64,000 bases of DNA, from positions 661,079-725,078 of the forward strand of contig CABFPE010000252.1 in NCBI GenBank assembly GCA_900660155.1, written 5' to 3'. The stretch's first letter is position 1. Every line of letters begins with the position of its first letter. This DNA comes from Hofstenia miamia (taxonomy: Eukaryota > Xenacoelomorpha > Acoela > Hofsteniidae). A model generated the notes under the pieces. It worked only from the letters and a program-made list of their open reading frames with translations, did not search any database and was not told the origin of the DNA. The position numbers and the translations under genes were made by a program. Shown one piece after another: positions 13,041 to 23,907 of the stretch.

Positions 13041-13117
13041 ACACTAACTTTAATCCAACCCTAGCCCTAAGCTTAATTCTACCCTAACCCTCATCTTAAC
13101 CCTAACCATAACCTAAT
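13041..13117 (+). repeat. degenerate CCCTAA telomere-like repeats
   Basis: Several ccctaa, ccctag and accctaacc units occur within about 75 bp, mixed with diverged copies. This is an interstitial patch of the TTAGGG type. Confidence 0.6.
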
Positions 13118-13199
13118 ATTATACTAGATTCTTCATCATTGCAGCACCAACTCACTGAAAAAAATTCATTTTAAATTACGTAAACAAAATAAATATGTG

Positions 13200-14606
13200 A
13201 AAAGATATGAGGAAAAAGTTCAAGAAGATGTAAGTGAAGATAGAATAATGCATGAGAGGTACCTAAGAATGCAGATGTGAACAGGGAATCCAAAAGGAAT
13301 GTGCGAAACCAATTCTAATAAGACAGCCTCTATGGAGCTGTTCCTGTCTTAAAGGTTATGGCCCTGAGAAGAATCCTGAGCCTAGAATGTTAAGCAATAG
13401 GGTAGACAAATGTGTACATGTTGGTGGTGATGGTTCTAAAGTCTGTCTGTTTAGATTTGTGGTGCACAAATGATGAGCAGTGAAAATGCTGTCAACAAGA
13501 CTGCTGCTGATGCATAGCTATGAGTTTTTCTCATAGAGTGGTAATGTCAATGATTAACTCTTTCTTCTGGCCAATGGGATAGATCAAGGGCCAGAATTTT
13601 CTGTGGAAGCAAAGCAGCTATGATGATAACAGTACCTTTTTGGTTGCAGCAGGCTCTCACTAAGCTCTCACCATTAGTAGTTTTGATTGGCCAAAGCTGG
13701 AGAAGTGCAAACCTTCATCTTCTGTCCACTTTTAAAACTCAGCCAAGATCAGTATTCTGTATGCCAGAGGTATGGTCTAGACCTGGATCATGGCTTCACT
13801 CAATGCTCAGTCTGTTGAATGTTACAGTAATCTCAACAACAAGTATGAACATGAAGAAAAAATTTTAGGAAGTTGAAGGAAATTAAAAGTCTAAATGGAA
13901 AAATGAATTGAGAATAAATTGGTCAAAATTAATTAGTAGAGTATGTAAGGAAGGTCCATGGTAACTACAAAAGCCAAACTTAGGCAAAGACTTTCAGCAG
14001 ATGATGGGAAATTAAGAATGTATAGGCTAGAGCTGAACATTCTAGAGCCATTATCAAGTTTGAGATGCAAACATTAAGGCTTCTTCCAGAAACTAGATGC
14101 ATGACAATATGGCAACATCTAGAGCAGATGAGGATGCAGAAAAGGTTGCAGAGATCACAAGAGGAAATGAAAGTGCAGAGATAGAGAGTGTACAATTCAA
14201 TAAATAGGTTTGATAGGATGAAATGATCCCAACAGCAAAATTGAGAATAGTACTTAAGAAAATAATGAATTGCTTAATATACATCAATATTGATTTAAGA
14301 AATTTACAATTCATTACGAGAGACTTACAGTTGCTATGGGGGAGTGTGGAGTAAGTGGGTGTACAGAGTAGATGGTTGTGGGAAGAGCATTCCTGGTAGA
14401 AAAGAATCCAAGAATTGAAGCATGAAATTTCATGTGAAAAATTTTTGCCAAGTATATGATTTCAAAGTAGACTGATGTGTCACCTAGAGAAAAAGAGATT
14501 TATCCCAGTGAAACAGAGATGATAAAGGACAAAGAGTAGAGGGTGTAAAGATCAGTTGGCAAGAGACCAGGGGTAGATTAGCAATTTGAGAAGGAAGTCA
14601 AATTCA
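13200..14606 (+). mobile_element. second degenerate LINE relic
   Basis: The stretch 14470-14570 matches 9200-9300 clearly at nucleotide level (caaagtagactgatgtgtca and following), so both derive from the same LINE family. All frames are broken. The mariner element begins directly at its right side. The left limit is an estimate. Confidence 0.5.
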
Positions 14607-15347
14607 TAGTGTGATCAAAATTGATTGCAAAAAACTAAATGCTTATTAAACACACTAAATATTCTTCAATTTTTGATTGCTTGTTCTCTTTTTTAAACTG
14701 AATATGGGACATTTTAAAATCCAGAAAGCAATTTGAGGTAAATCCACCAAAAATTTGTTTTATTCTTTTAAGAGGATTATTGATCAATTTTGTATCAGAG
14801 GGATAGTCCAGAAAATTAAAAGAGGCAAAACACCTATTCCCAAAGAAAATATTGATGCTGTCAAGACTTACATTAGAATAAGTCTGTGCATGTCAGAGAT
14901 GCTGCACAAGACCTCAAAATGTTGTTTTGAAAGATTTGGTTTATCCTTAGAAAGTGTTTATAATGGAAAGCCTACACCACAATGAAGCAATTATGTTAAC
15001 AGCCCAACAGAAAACAGTCAGACTCCAGTATGCATCTTGGTTTCTTGGTCATGTAAGCCTCAGAGTGTACAAGAGCTTAAGAAGATCATTGGTGACGTTG
15101 CTGAATATCTGTTGGAAGATATGATAAAGAGAGCCTGCAGGTGGTCAGCACAAGTCAGATTCAAGAAATTGAAGTCAGCAAATGGAGGTCACCTGGAGAG
15201 TCTAAGTTAAATAAATTGTAATTTATTATTTGAAATATAAAATTTTCCATATTCAGCTTTAAAATGAATCATTAGTTGTGAAAATCAAATGATATTTAAT
15301 GCCTCTTTAAAACATTTAGTTTTTTAAGATCAATTTTGATCACACTA
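14607..15347 (+). mobile_element. mariner-like element with internal deletion
   Basis: Inverted repeats of about 38 bp bound the element: TAGTGTGATCAAAATTGAT on the left and its complement ending GATCACACTA on the right, next to TA. An ORF at 14755-14985 gives a helix-turn-helix N-terminus typical of mariner-type transposases (RGKTPIPKENIDAVKTYI). Further on, another frame gives the family's C-terminal signature: SVQELKKIIGDVAEYLLEDM, then ANGGHLE. The DDE catalytic core that should lie between is absent, so this is a non-autonomous deletion derivative. Confidence 0.8.
14755..14985 (+). pseudogene. mariner transposase N-terminal DNA-binding fragment
   Basis: The 76-codon frame includes FKRIIDQFCIRGIVQKIKR followed by GKTPIPKENIDAVKTYIR and ends LESVYNGKPTPQ-stop. 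The arrangement resembles the paired helix-turn-helix region of mariner-type transposases. The catalytic domain is missing. Confidence 0.6.
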
Positions 15348-17430
15348 TAGAAATGGATTTTATAAATAACAGGAAGTGATATGATTGAAAATTAAATAGG
15401 TGAGTAATGAATACATGAGAACAATGGAGTATAAAAGTAGTGAGTTAGGTTTTTTGAGATGGAGATAGAAAAGAGGCAGATTGAGATAGATGTGCACAGA
15501 CTACTGTTTAGGTATCAGATATTTCAGGTAGATAGTTTACCACCATTCATCATATAAAACAATTAAAGAGGCAGCCATAGATAATAAGTTTGTCCATGAG
15601 TCACCATTTTTACATGTGTGCCAGTCTAAGGAGAATTTTTGCCAAAGCAAGAGTAACATAAACAACAGAGGTAGATAGTCTTCATGGAAGTTTGGATTAG
15701 GTAGGTGTACAACAGCAACACTAAACAGAGGCATGTGTACAGGGGGGAAAATATTGAAGGTATTTAATGGTACAAGTACATAAGAGTGATAGAGAAAGCT
15801 AGAAAACATAAGAAGATTAAGGAAAAAAGCAAGAGGGGTAAGGAAAGTGACACAAGTCAGCATTGAATGGAAATTCAATTTAAATGCACTTGATCATTGG
15901 GCAGTGACATACAATGGAGGATGTGAAATCGTGGTTATTTAAAAAGGGCAATGAAATAAAAACTACTATTGAACTCATTTATATCTGTAGATAATTGTTC
16001 AAGCTTCAGCTTGATTTTAGAGAAAAATCAGTTGACATTGGAAGAAATGTTTCCAGCCATTTTTTTGATATTTACAAGAAGTTCTTTACTTTCAGAAACA
16101 AGTGATGAAGAACTTGAAGTAGCATCCTGAGTAGTTTTCAATAGCTAATGGGGTGAATGCATGCAGCACCAGCGTCAACCCAATTCAAACAGTGTATAAA
16201 TGTGTTTTAAATAAGATATAATAGCATTGATACATTCAATTGGAGATTCCGTACAATTTGTAGTATATTGTATACAATTAGTGCAATTTACACAAGAGAA
16301 CATCTTCTGGAGCAACAAGTAAAAACCAACCACCAATGATGACGTTGTTGTTATTATAGCAATTACACAACTTAAGATTCTTTGAAATTTGAAGTAATGC
16401 TTAAACAAAACTTATAATGGCATTGCAAATTTTACCAAATGATGACGGGAATAATATCTAACATTCATTTCACATGATTGTCCAGTTTGGGGTTACTTAT
16501 TTAAAACAAGACTGAAAAAAATTCAATTGTGCACTTATAATTTTCTGAACAAACAATGTTTGCCTTCCAGTCCTAGTTCTAGTTATATTTCAAATCTTAG
16601 AAGATTTCCTTTAAAGTTTAAATAAACATCACTTTGAAAAGGCTCAAATAAAAAATTAATACACTTTACAGAAAATTTATGAGTTAGACCTGTAATTGTC
16701 TGTATTAGTGTTTCAAATGTATGACTGACGAAAAAGCATCTAGTTTTGACATTTCCTGTGTATGGATATAAATTCATCTTCTTCACTTCAAGTCACGATA
16801 TTTTACATGCAAATTTCGAATGAGCTTAATACCTTAGAATGATAGTAATCACTTGAATTGTCAAGTGCCTTGCACTAGCCTTTCATTGCATTATTGCTTT
16901 GTGTGAAATACCGTTTTCATGCTGGTACCACATTCCAAAGAGATACCTCTGAGCAATTGTTCTATTTCATAGGAAGCGAATAATCTATGAAAATGACAAT
17001 TCTCTAATTCATAAGAAAATATTTCCTGAAATACTTGAAACAAAATGTAGCGTCTTCAGTGGTGACAAGGACAAGACCCATGAGTTTCTTTACAAACAAC
17101 TGACCATTACCATTGTTCATGTAAAATGTCTGAAGACCAAAAATTTTCAGCTTGCTACAAATGGCCTGTGTGAAGTGAAAACCGGATCATTGCAGAAAAA
17201 TGTGCTCAATTGTAGTTTCAATAAATAGAGCCTATGATAATACACGAAATTCTGTCTTTGAAAGGACTAAAGTTATGTAATAATTTTTAATTATTATTTC
17301 CTATAAAGATTGCTGTTTTTTAATGCTATGTTTGTTTAATTTGAAATACTCTGTAGTGCAAAACCATTTCAGAAATGATTGAAACCTACTTGGTGTGATT
17401 TAAAATAAAAGTAATTTAATCGGAATTTGG
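15348..17430. other. no gene seen; part may continue the LINE relic
   Basis: The first 500 bp are purine-rich and resemble the LINE relic left of the mariner element, so they may be its interrupted continuation. The rest is AT-rich without coding signal. Confidence 0.45.
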
Positions 17431-17477
17431 ACAGCCTTGATCAAAAAGTTATGTGAGGAGGTATTGATTATTTTACA

Positions 17478-17490
17478 TGGTAGCAGAGAG
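17478..17490 (+). other. copia-type primer binding site
   Basis: TGGTAGCAGAGAG directly follows the LTR-like end TTTTACA. This is the usual form and place of the minus-strand primer site in copia-type elements. Confidence 0.6.
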
Positions 17491-17535
17491 TGATTCATCT
17501 ACAAGAATCCACCTGCATTTGATCCTGATAGCAGT

Positions 17536-17823
17536 ATGACATATACTCAATGGAAGAGGGATCTTTTGCCTTGGAACATTGTTACTGAATTACCGAAAGA
17601 CAAACGTGCTGTTGTAGTTATGTTAGCATTGAAGAACTCTGCAAAGAACGTTGCGTCGACAATTAGCGCTGCAGAACTCAATCATGATTCAGGCTTAGAT
17701 CGACTCTTGAGAAAATTGGATGGAACATTCAAGCCTTCAGAAACATTAGAAACTTACCAGGCATTTTTGGATTTCAAGCAATATTTGAGGAAGATCACAC
17801 AAACGGTAAAAGATTGTTATTAA
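17536..17823 (+). pseudogene. copia gag fragment
   Basis: The frame is open for 95 codons: MTYTQWKRDLLPWNIVTELP, then AVVVMLALKNSAKNVASTI and LLRKLDGTFK. This resembles the N-terminal Gag of animal copia elements. It ends at a TAA, after which Gag-like sequence continues in another frame to about 18000. Confidence 0.7.
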
Positions 17824-18240
17824 TTTTGAATATTGTTCAGCTGCTTTAAAAGAGCATAACATGAGCTTTCCGGATGCAATTTTAGTAGAGTTATTTTATA
17901 AAAGCAAAATTTCAGATTGTGAACGTAAGGAGATTTTGGCATCGACTAGTTTAAATTTTGCTGATATCAAAAATGCTATTTGCAATCCAATATAAGTTTT
18001 GACCTAGGGTTAAATGAATCCGATTAGAATAATTGTGAAAGATATGCTGAAGTAAAAGTAGAACCTGTTTTTAACAACACAGCTAACACTGGTTTGGGCG
18101 ATACACATTCACAAGCATTAATATCTCAAAATAGTCGATATCACAATGATCGCGATATTGGTAATACTAAAAAAGTGTGAAATTTTGCAATCGGGGAAAA
18201 ATTTCGCAATTTTAACGTAGCAGGACCTAGTGTTTCAGGA

Positions 18241-18284
18241 CCCTGTCATATATGTGGTGCAATTGATCATTGAGCAAAAGAGTG
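18241..18284 (+). pseudogene. Gag zinc knuckle interrupted by a stop
   Basis: The frame reads C-H-I-C-G-A-I-D-H-stop-A-K-E-C, matching the C-x2-C-x4-H-x4-C nucleocapsid knuckle with a TGA inside. The TGA may come from a TGG Trp codon by one change. Confidence 0.65.
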
Positions 18285-18389
18285 CAAAAAAACAGATCTA
18301 GAAGACCCCAAACTTACGGTACTGGTGCTAGTTCAGAAAATATTCAAAGCGATGAGCAAATTCTTTTTACTTACTTTACTGATTATGTA

Positions 18390-18480
18390 ACGCGCAATTC
18401 AACATTTGATAATGTGGGTATTATAGATACGGCATGTACCCTAAGAGTTGCAAGCAATACATGGCTAGAAATTACTTGCG
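18390..18480 (+). pseudogene. copia aspartic protease remnant
   Basis: The translation contains GIIDTACTLRVASNTW. The D-T-A triad followed by a C-x3-V-A/S pattern is the form of the protease active site seen in animal copia elements. The frame breaks shortly after. Confidence 0.6.
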
Positions 18481-18839
18481 TTATTGTAAAATTGATATTA
18501 AACACATCAAAATATTAAGCCAACCTCAAAATTTGTTTTTGGCAATGGAAATCGACAGCAGGCAATATACCAAGTACATTTGACAATAAGAGTTTTTGGG
18601 CAACACCGATTTCTCTATGTACAAGTTATTCCAGGAGGACTATCACTTTTGTTGTCTAAAATGACTTTGAAGAAAATGGTAGCATTAATTGATATTGCAA
18701 ATTCAAAAATTACCATTGAAGTAAATACAATTGATTTAATTGAAACCCCAACGAAACACTTAGCTATTTCGTTATGTTCTGATCAGGAACTTGTGTCTTT
18801 AAAGGATGTGCAGACAATTTTGGCAGTGAAGCAATCAAA

Positions 18840-19440
18840 ACTAAATCATACTGAACTAAGAAAAATTCATGTTCAGTTTGGACACTGCAGTGAAATTCAC
18901 ATGATAAGTTTTCTCAAAAATTCAAATTGCAATTTCGATATTAATTTAGTGTAACCGTATGTAGAAATTGTGAAACTTGTAAAAGAACTAGACAGGCAAT
19001 GCGACGATCTATTGTTTCGATTCCTTTATCCTATGAGTTTAATCAAATTTTTGCAATTGATTTGCTCTGGCTGGATCTCAATGAGTTTGCCAAAAAGAGT
19101 ATATGGATTGTTAACATAATTGACATTTTTCACGCTTTAATATGTGTGTACCTATAACCAATAATAGTAGAAAATGCATACAAGATGTAATTTTAAGTGA
19201 ATGGGAAACCATGTCTGGATCCCCCACAAAATTTTAGTGGACAATGGTGGTGAATTTTTTAACAATAGTTTTACTAGCATATCCAAAAAGCTAAGCATTC
19301 ACCACGCTGCAGTTGCTCCTTACTCACCATTTTCTAATGGTATCGCCGAGCGGCACAATAAGGTAATTGAAGAGCCTTTTTTCCGCACTTTATTAGAGGA
19401 ACCTTCTGCACCCGTTGAACAAATTATCAAGATAACGGTT
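18840..19440 (+). pseudogene. copia GAG-pre-integrase and integrase remnant
   Basis: IHVQFGHC supplies the H-x4-H and VCRNCETC the C-x2-C of the N-terminal zinc site. FAIDLLWLD holds the first catalytic Asp, ILVDNGGEFF the second, and SPFSNGIAERHNKVIEE the catalytic Glu region. Stops at 18952 and about 19160 interrupt it. Confidence 0.75.
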
Positions 19441-19579
19441 TTTGCTTTCTTTCAACTCAAAATGATAGCTATTCAGAAACATTTGCAAAAATATCAAAAT
19501 TTGTTCGGTACGCAAAATGTCAAAATAATTATTTGCGATTTTCTAATGGGGCAAGTGATGCAACGTTTTCTGCTTTGTG

Positions 19580-19985
19580 CATGTACATGTATTCAGATGC
19601 GTCTTTCGGCAATCCTAGTTGGGGAGGTTCGATCATTTCTTGGCAGTGATTTAATTGCATGGTCTTCTAGGAAGTTAAGACGCGTATCACGAAGTGCATT
19701 AGCAGCCGAAACAATCGCACTAGTGGATAATATTGACCTACTATATCATATTCGTCATATGCTAAAATCTGTAATAGGGTGTTCTCAAATATTACTTCCA
19801 GCTGATATTTACACTGACAGTCAGTCTCTAGTTCATTGTGTTCATTCTTGATCCGCCCCACTTAAAAAACGACTAGCAGTTGTTTTTATTATATAAGAGA
19901 AGGTATTAAACGAGACGTTTACAAACTTCATCATATTCCTGGTGACAAGATGATTGCCGACAGTTTAACCAAATCTAAAGGCAAT
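19580..19985 (+). pseudogene. copia RNase H remnant
   Basis: The translation contains LIAWSSRKLRRVSRSALAAE, ADIYTDSQSLVHCVHS and a terminal HIPGDKMIADSLTKSK. These are the SRK, E, TDS and ADxLTK blocks of copia RNase H. The reading frame changes near 19850. Confidence 0.75.
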
Positions 19986-20039
19986 TCTACTTTACTTCAA
20001 CTTTTATGGAAAAGCCATTCTTGAATAGAAAGCTGGGAA

Positions 20040-20201
20040 TGTGATAATCAATAAAATACTAGTAATTTAGTAAATATAATGTAATACCAATAAATGTTTA
20101 TTTGAATTTATTGTTAAATCAGTTTTTAAGTATACTTGCTAAAACATTAGTTTGTTTTATGTTATTTCATGATTATGTTGAAAAGTATTGATTATTGTAC
20201 A
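20040..20201 (+). repeat. copia 3' LTR
   Basis: The repeat starts TGTGATAATCAATA and ends TATTGATTATTGTACA, giving TG...CA ends with imperfect inverted repeats. A purine run (gaaagctggga) lies just upstream, as expected of a polypurine tract. Only about the last 17 bases have a counterpart at the 5' side (17461-17477). Confidence 0.55.
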
Positions 20202-20410
20202 CAGCCTTGATCAAAAAATTACAAAATGAAAAACAAATTTTATTGTTCCAATTTAGTCAATAGTTTTCGCTGTTTGTTTATCTTAAAGGTTAATTCATTC
20301 CATTTATAATATTAACAAATGCTTTGTATTGAACTGCTATTAAATTTGAATAGTTGAAAATTCATTAGGAGGGAAACTTTTGATAAAACAAAGATTCGTA
20401 CAATATAATT

Positions 20411-20674
20411 ATGCAAAGGTCTTCTTTAGCAGGAAATTTAATTTACACAACCAAGTCAAGACGCAGATGGTATAATTGTACTCTTTTCAAAACAATTATT
20501 GTGCTACTTCCAATCATCATATATAGCTTATATTTGCACCTACAACATGGAGGATTATTTTTTGAAGAGCTTGGAATACCATTCGATACAACAATTGTTA
20601 ATATCCTCGCTGTGGGAGGTGCTTACCTTCTGACATTAAGTTACCTTAGAAAATTGGGACACGCTATGATGTAA
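20411..20674 (+). CDS. small two-helix membrane protein, unrecognised
   Basis: This is an 87-codon ORF from ATG to TAA. The N-terminus is basic (QRSSLAGNLIYTTKSRRRWY). Two hydrophobic segments follow, at about residues 28-44 (FKTIIVLLPIIIYSLYL) and 63-80 (TIVNILAVGGAYLLTLSYL), with a short basic C-terminus (RKLGHAMM). A canonical AATAAA lies only 20 bp past the stop. I do not recognise the family. It could be a real compact intronless gene, the last exon of a gene, or a chance ORF. The copia relic ends about 200 bp upstream. Confidence 0.45.
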   Translation: MQRSSLAGNLIYTTKSRRRWYNCTLFKTIIVLLPIIIYSLYLHLQHGGLFFEELGIPFDTTIVNILAVGGAYLLTLSYLRKLGHAMM

Positions 20675-20693
20675 TTCCGTTTCATGTGATAAA

Positions 20694-20699
20694 AATAAA
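20694..20699 (+). promoter_or_regulatory. poly(A) signal AATAAA behind the small membrane-protein ORF
   Basis: AATAAA begins 20 bp after the TAA of the 87-codon ORF. The close spacing is typical of very compact 3' UTRs, but the hexamer is frequent in AT-rich DNA. Confidence 0.4.
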
Positions 20700-23331
20700 T
20701 ACAGTTTTACACTTTTGTCATTTTAATCATTTTGATAAATTGCAGAAAATTCGATTTAGAATGAGTAAACATGTGTTTCCCCTGTGTGGATTAAAATATC
20801 AAGGCCGGATTGAGGCCAACACAAACGGAATTAGTGTCATAGTTTCCTTTAAGTGAGATAAGCAAGATCAATTTAAATAAAAAGTTCATAAGTCTAGGTT
20901 ACATCGAGAATTAATTGATTTAATGAATTATTAAAAAAGCAAATGGCGAATATATGCAAAATTCAGAACTCGGGTTTCGCAAGATAACTACTCATTCAAT
21001 ATACTTTGAAAGCTTTTCACATATTTCGACCTTAAGGCTCTCAAATAATATTTTTCATTTGGATAATATGTTATCACTTACAAGAAAAGAAAAAACTTTA
21101 ACTATGGGGACGTCTGAATCATTCGAAATACATGCCTCATTTGATATATGGAATGTTCTATGCGAAATTACATTACAGTGGACAGAATAGGAAAGTTCTT
21201 TTAGGAAATCGGCTTTCTCATGGGATCGATAGAATTTTTATGGGGCAGAATTTAACCCGTTTGAGGAATGTCTTTACCTGTTTATTGCATACAATGATGT
21301 AGAGTTAAGAAAGAAAACAAAAAGTTCACAGCAAGTTGACAATAATATACACATGTAAAAAATAATTTGAGACAAAACTATAAATTAAGTCAAATTATAT
21401 ACAAACTCTGGCATTTTTTTTGAGTAAAATATCCAATTACTGATTTTTAAGAGGGCATTTGACGGTATTCATAAGCTAGTTAATTAGGGGATCTTGTGGA
21501 TTAAAACTTTACAGATTGTCTGCTGGTTGTTTTATCGATGAAACATGCTTGCAGAAGTAATTTTATATGAAAAATATGAGAAGTTGCGACTTCGGATATA
21601 TGGCAGTTAATCGGAATAAATCCGCACAGCGTTACATTGTGCTCCATAGTCTACTTTCATGTGTATTAGTTTTGATCATTTATTGTAGTAATAATTAAAA
21701 CTATTTAAGACACATATGTTTGTGTAATTCATTGATCTCGTAATATTAAGCATAACTTTATTGAGATGAGTCCCTTTGTGTAATTTATTTCAATCATTTG
21801 TATATATAACGTGATCCAGTAGGCCCGGAAGTCCAAGGTAAAAATTGAATAGGCTAACCGTAAACTAATCTCTAACCCATTTGCAGCTCTGATATATATG
21901 CTGATAAAAGAATTAGACTACTAGTGGTACCTAGGAGTAAAATATATTTGTTTTTTTCAAATGCGAATAGAAAATTTTAAGTGCTTCAATACTGTCTGAG
22001 ATCAAAACCGGGCATATAAAATATACCGGGGAGCACAAGGTCGAGCTTGAACAGAGACATTGGAAAATGTGACGATTTACGCAATTGTGCATGTAAATCC
22101 ACTCAAATGTAGTGAATCCTATATAACTTAAAAACAATGTGTTGAAATATCAATGTTAAATTTTGAAATATTACAATACCATCAATTTTAGTAAAACAAA
22201 GCGAAAAATTCAAGATATGTTTTTGACAACGATCACAAAATGGGCCTAAAATTTTCGGCCAATGCCCATCTATGTTTGAAATTGATTGCTTCTTTTATCT
22301 GTATTGTCTACCCACAAGTAGCAAGTTCGTTTCTGATTGGCATGAATTTGATTGTGTGGAAATTGATAATTTCTCTGTCAAAATTCCAACAAATTCATTT
22401 CTCTGTTTGTTCGTAAGCTTTGTAGTATCCTAATTCCGAAAGTTTACTTCAACTATAATCATAATATATTTATAGTTGAAATAATTGAGTTTCTTGTGTT
22501 ATTGCCGCTCTATTATTTTTATTATGTCAAAATCGGCGATGAAAACAAGAATAGACAAATAATAAGAAATTAAATAACAAACCCAAAATATATATTGCAA
22601 GACCAATTCCATCTGTCATAAGCAGGAAGCAGTAGTTGTGTTTCATATTCATAATCCAGTAGCTTTCTAATAATACGCTTGCTTTCTTAAATACATTTAG
22701 GCCTGTTAAGTCAATCAAAGGTCCGGCCGACTATTGTCCGTAGCAGGAGGTATTCACAAGATTTGCAGTGTTGCGTTTGCGAACACAGAGCACTCAAACC
22801 CTTTTGATAGAAAGGAGGGTGGAATTTTTCATGTAATTGCGATTAAATGTTTACATTTCGTTTTGGAATACTTGCTCTTAATTGAATGTATTTTACAAAG
22901 TTGTGTTCTGCCTTAAGCATTGGGGATTGAGTCTTGGAGTCGTACTAGAATAAACCTAACACAACATTTATTTTCAAAAGGTAACAGTCACATTGAATTT
23001 TCCATGTTCCACATTTCCATTAATGAATTTGTAAAAAATGTTTCCATCAAATTATATTTTTAACCAGCCATGATTATAGCAACTAAAATGTCAGCATATT
23101 TATGTAAACACCTAAAATGAATCCCATTTTATACTCAAATTTTGGTTGCATTTTCAAAAATTTCAATTATAGAAATGTAAGTTTAGTAGTAATCGAAATG
23201 CAATCAGTTTTCCAAAAAGGAAGAATAGCCCAAATGTTCGAATATAGATCAGGGAAATTGTTCAGGAGTTTGGACTAAAGCACAGCTTATGTATTAATTT
23301 ATAATGACAAATAACAAAATAAATCTAAAAC
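20700..23331. other. no gene seen
   Basis: Non-coding AT-rich DNA between the small membrane-protein ORF and the 3' end of dok7. Short open frames here have no recognisable domains. Confidence 0.55.
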
Positions 23332-23337
23332 TTTATT
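23332..23337 (-). promoter_or_regulatory. candidate poly(A) signal for dok7
   Basis: AATAAA on the minus strand lies about 340 bp past the dok7 stop codon. The region between is open 3' UTR-like DNA with no other coding signal. In AT-rich DNA this hexamer is common by chance. Confidence 0.3.
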
Positions 23338-23676
23338 TTCTTCAAAATTGACAAACAAATTAATTAATATAAAAATTTAAAATTATTCATTAAGAAATAA
23401 AATTTATACACTATAAAATTATACAAAACTACATATGGTGCTAGTCAAAATGACTGTGTCCAATTCGTAAACGGACAAATAATTTTGTAAGGCGACACAC
23501 TTTAAATCTATTCGGGTTCGCAATTGATAAAGGAGAGCGCGCGCGTCCATATTATCAGAATGCAGTTTGTAGAATGCAACTGAGTTCGTTCTCTATTTGA
23601 GCATAATTGAAATGCATTGAAGCGATCAACCGGTGACGGAGATTGTTAGAAATAAAATGCATTGCAATCAAAAGTG

Positions 23677-23907
23677 CTAATGAGAGCCGTTGCTACTTGT
23701 AGAACCGTGTCGTGGCGTTTGCTCCTTGTTTTGTCTCAACCGCGAATAAAATAATTCGCGGCTGAGGTGATGCTGCTCCAGAGTCCGATGCAAAGCGCGA
23801 GTGCTTTCTTGGTCAATTACAGCGTACTGCACATGAGACGCACGAGAGGCAGCTTTCTTTGCTGCTGACGATGTCTTTGATCCCATATCATGCGATGGGG
23901 GCAAAAA
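23677..23907 (-). CDS. dok7: dok7 terminal exon p with stop
   Basis: Acceptor TATATTTAG starts the exon in phase 0. It encodes 76 codons (residues 861-936) and ends in TAG at 23677-23679. It begins FLPPSHDMGSKTSSAAKKAA and contains QYAVIDQESTRAL, a C-terminal motif of the type Y-A-x-I-D-x3-T-x-A-L. A basic helical stretch (ELFYSRLRQNKEQ) and a Ser/Gly tail follow. Confidence 0.87.
   Translation of the reverse strand, partial: FLPPSHDMGSKTSSAAKKAASRASHVQYAVIDQESTRALHRTLEQHHLSRELFYSRLRQNKEQTPRHGSTSSNGSH

Larger units (their letters stand above)
17431..20217 (+). mobile_element. decayed Ty1/copia retrotransposon, reverse transcriptase deleted
   Basis: In order: the last bases of a 5' LTR (to 17477), a tRNA-primer site TGGTAGCAGAGAG, gag, a zinc knuckle, an aspartic protease, the GAG-pre-integrase zinc site, integrase, RNase H and a 3' LTR. 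Protease before integrase before RNase H is the copia order. No reverse transcriptase motif lies between integrase (ends about 19400) and RNase H (starts about 19580), so that domain is deleted. Stops and frameshifts break the polyprotein many times. The 17-bp sequence acagccttgatcaaaaa occurs at both outer ends (17431-17447 and 20201-20217). Confidence 0.85.

Noticed and set aside
15537-15878. 113-codon minus-strand frame rich in hydrophobic residues
   Set aside because: It is antisense to purine-rich, LINE-like sequence, which yields Leu/Phe-rich antisense frames by composition.
18270-18518. Taking the copia frames as an intact domesticated gene
   Set aside because: Stops inside the zinc knuckle, protease and integrase regions and the missing reverse transcriptase show decay rather than a preserved frame.
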